From Streptomyces bohaiensis (lineage in GTDB: Bacteria > Actinomycetota > Actinomycetes > Streptomycetales > Streptomycetaceae): a DNA stretch of 38,612 bases. The stretch's first letter is position 1. Every line of letters starts with the position of its first letter. The position numbers and the translations under genes were made by a program. Location: the NCBI RefSeq assembly GCF_012033785.1, contig NZ_JAAVJC010000021.1, forward strand, positions 1-38,612, in the 5' to 3' direction. This document shows positions 38,599 to 38,612 of the stretch, one piece after another. The notes under the pieces were generated by a model. It saw nothing but the letters and a program-made list of their open reading frames with translations, did no database searches and was not told the DNA's origin.

Positions 38599-38612
38599 CG
38601 AGAGGCGACGAC

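Overview
The window is very GC-rich, codon bias is strongly G/C-ending, many starts are GTG (one TTG), neighbouring genes often overlap by 4 bp (ATGA), and some genes look leaderless. With LacI/GntR-controlled sugar operons, a chitin-type AA10 LPMO and DasR-type (dre) operator sequences, this points to a filamentous actinomycete of the Streptomyces/Nocardiopsis kind. The genus cannot be fixed from the window. I saw no rRNA, tRNA, CRISPR array, insertion sequence or phage gene; this looks like a chromosomal segment of metabolic genes.

Region 1 (1-15.6 kb) is a mosaic of small units: a VOC-fold protein; a minus-strand pair of thioredoxin-reductase-like flavoprotein plus SAM methyltransferase; a NUDIX hydrolase; a complete half-size ABC exporter; a PYROXD2/phytoene-desaturase-like flavoprotein; a secreted chitin-type LPMO with a dre operator at its promoter; a 986-residue FAD/Fe-S D-2-hydroxyacid dehydrogenase; a small membrane protein; a strikingly asymmetric heterodimeric ABC exporter in which each subunit has lost a different half of the ATPase motifs; and a Bcp-type peroxiredoxin. 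Strong hairpins separate most of these units.

Region 2 (15.9-28.8 kb) is a sugar or sugar-acid catabolic locus. On the minus strand lie aldose 1-epimerase, its LacI regulator and an alpha-ketoglutarate-semialdehyde-dehydrogenase-like enzyme. Divergently, an eight-gene operon encodes an NAD-dependent epimerase/uronate-dehydrogenase-like protein, a mandelate-racemase-family enzyme, a Gfo/Idh/MocA oxidoreductase, two CUT1 permeases, a substrate-binding lipoprotein, a second Gfo/Idh/MocA oxidoreductase and a PmoA-like (DUF6807) protein. Two LacI-type operators sit in the divergent promoter region. The enzyme set resembles a non-phosphorylating oxidative sugar pathway, but the aldolase/dehydratase and lactonase steps are absent, the racemase-family enzyme lacks its usual dyad aspartate, and the PmoA-like protein has no known role. 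This is the best candidate for an undescribed system here. Between the first two operon genes a 40-codon reading frame, coupled by ATGA at both ends, overlays mutually exclusive hairpins.

Region 3 (28.8-31.3 kb) holds a second SAM methyltransferase, a three-FnIII-domain lipoprotein with its own dre-type operator, which links it to the LPMO, and a DoxX-like membrane protein.

Region 4 (31.8-38.5 kb) is a compact operon of ribokinase-like kinase, RbsC-, RbsB- and RbsA-like transporter subunits, RbsD pyranase and DeoC-like aldolase, followed by a GntR/UTRA regulator. Loss of two ribose-contacting residues in the kinase, plus the aldolase, makes 2-deoxyribose (or another non-ribose pentose) a plausible substrate.
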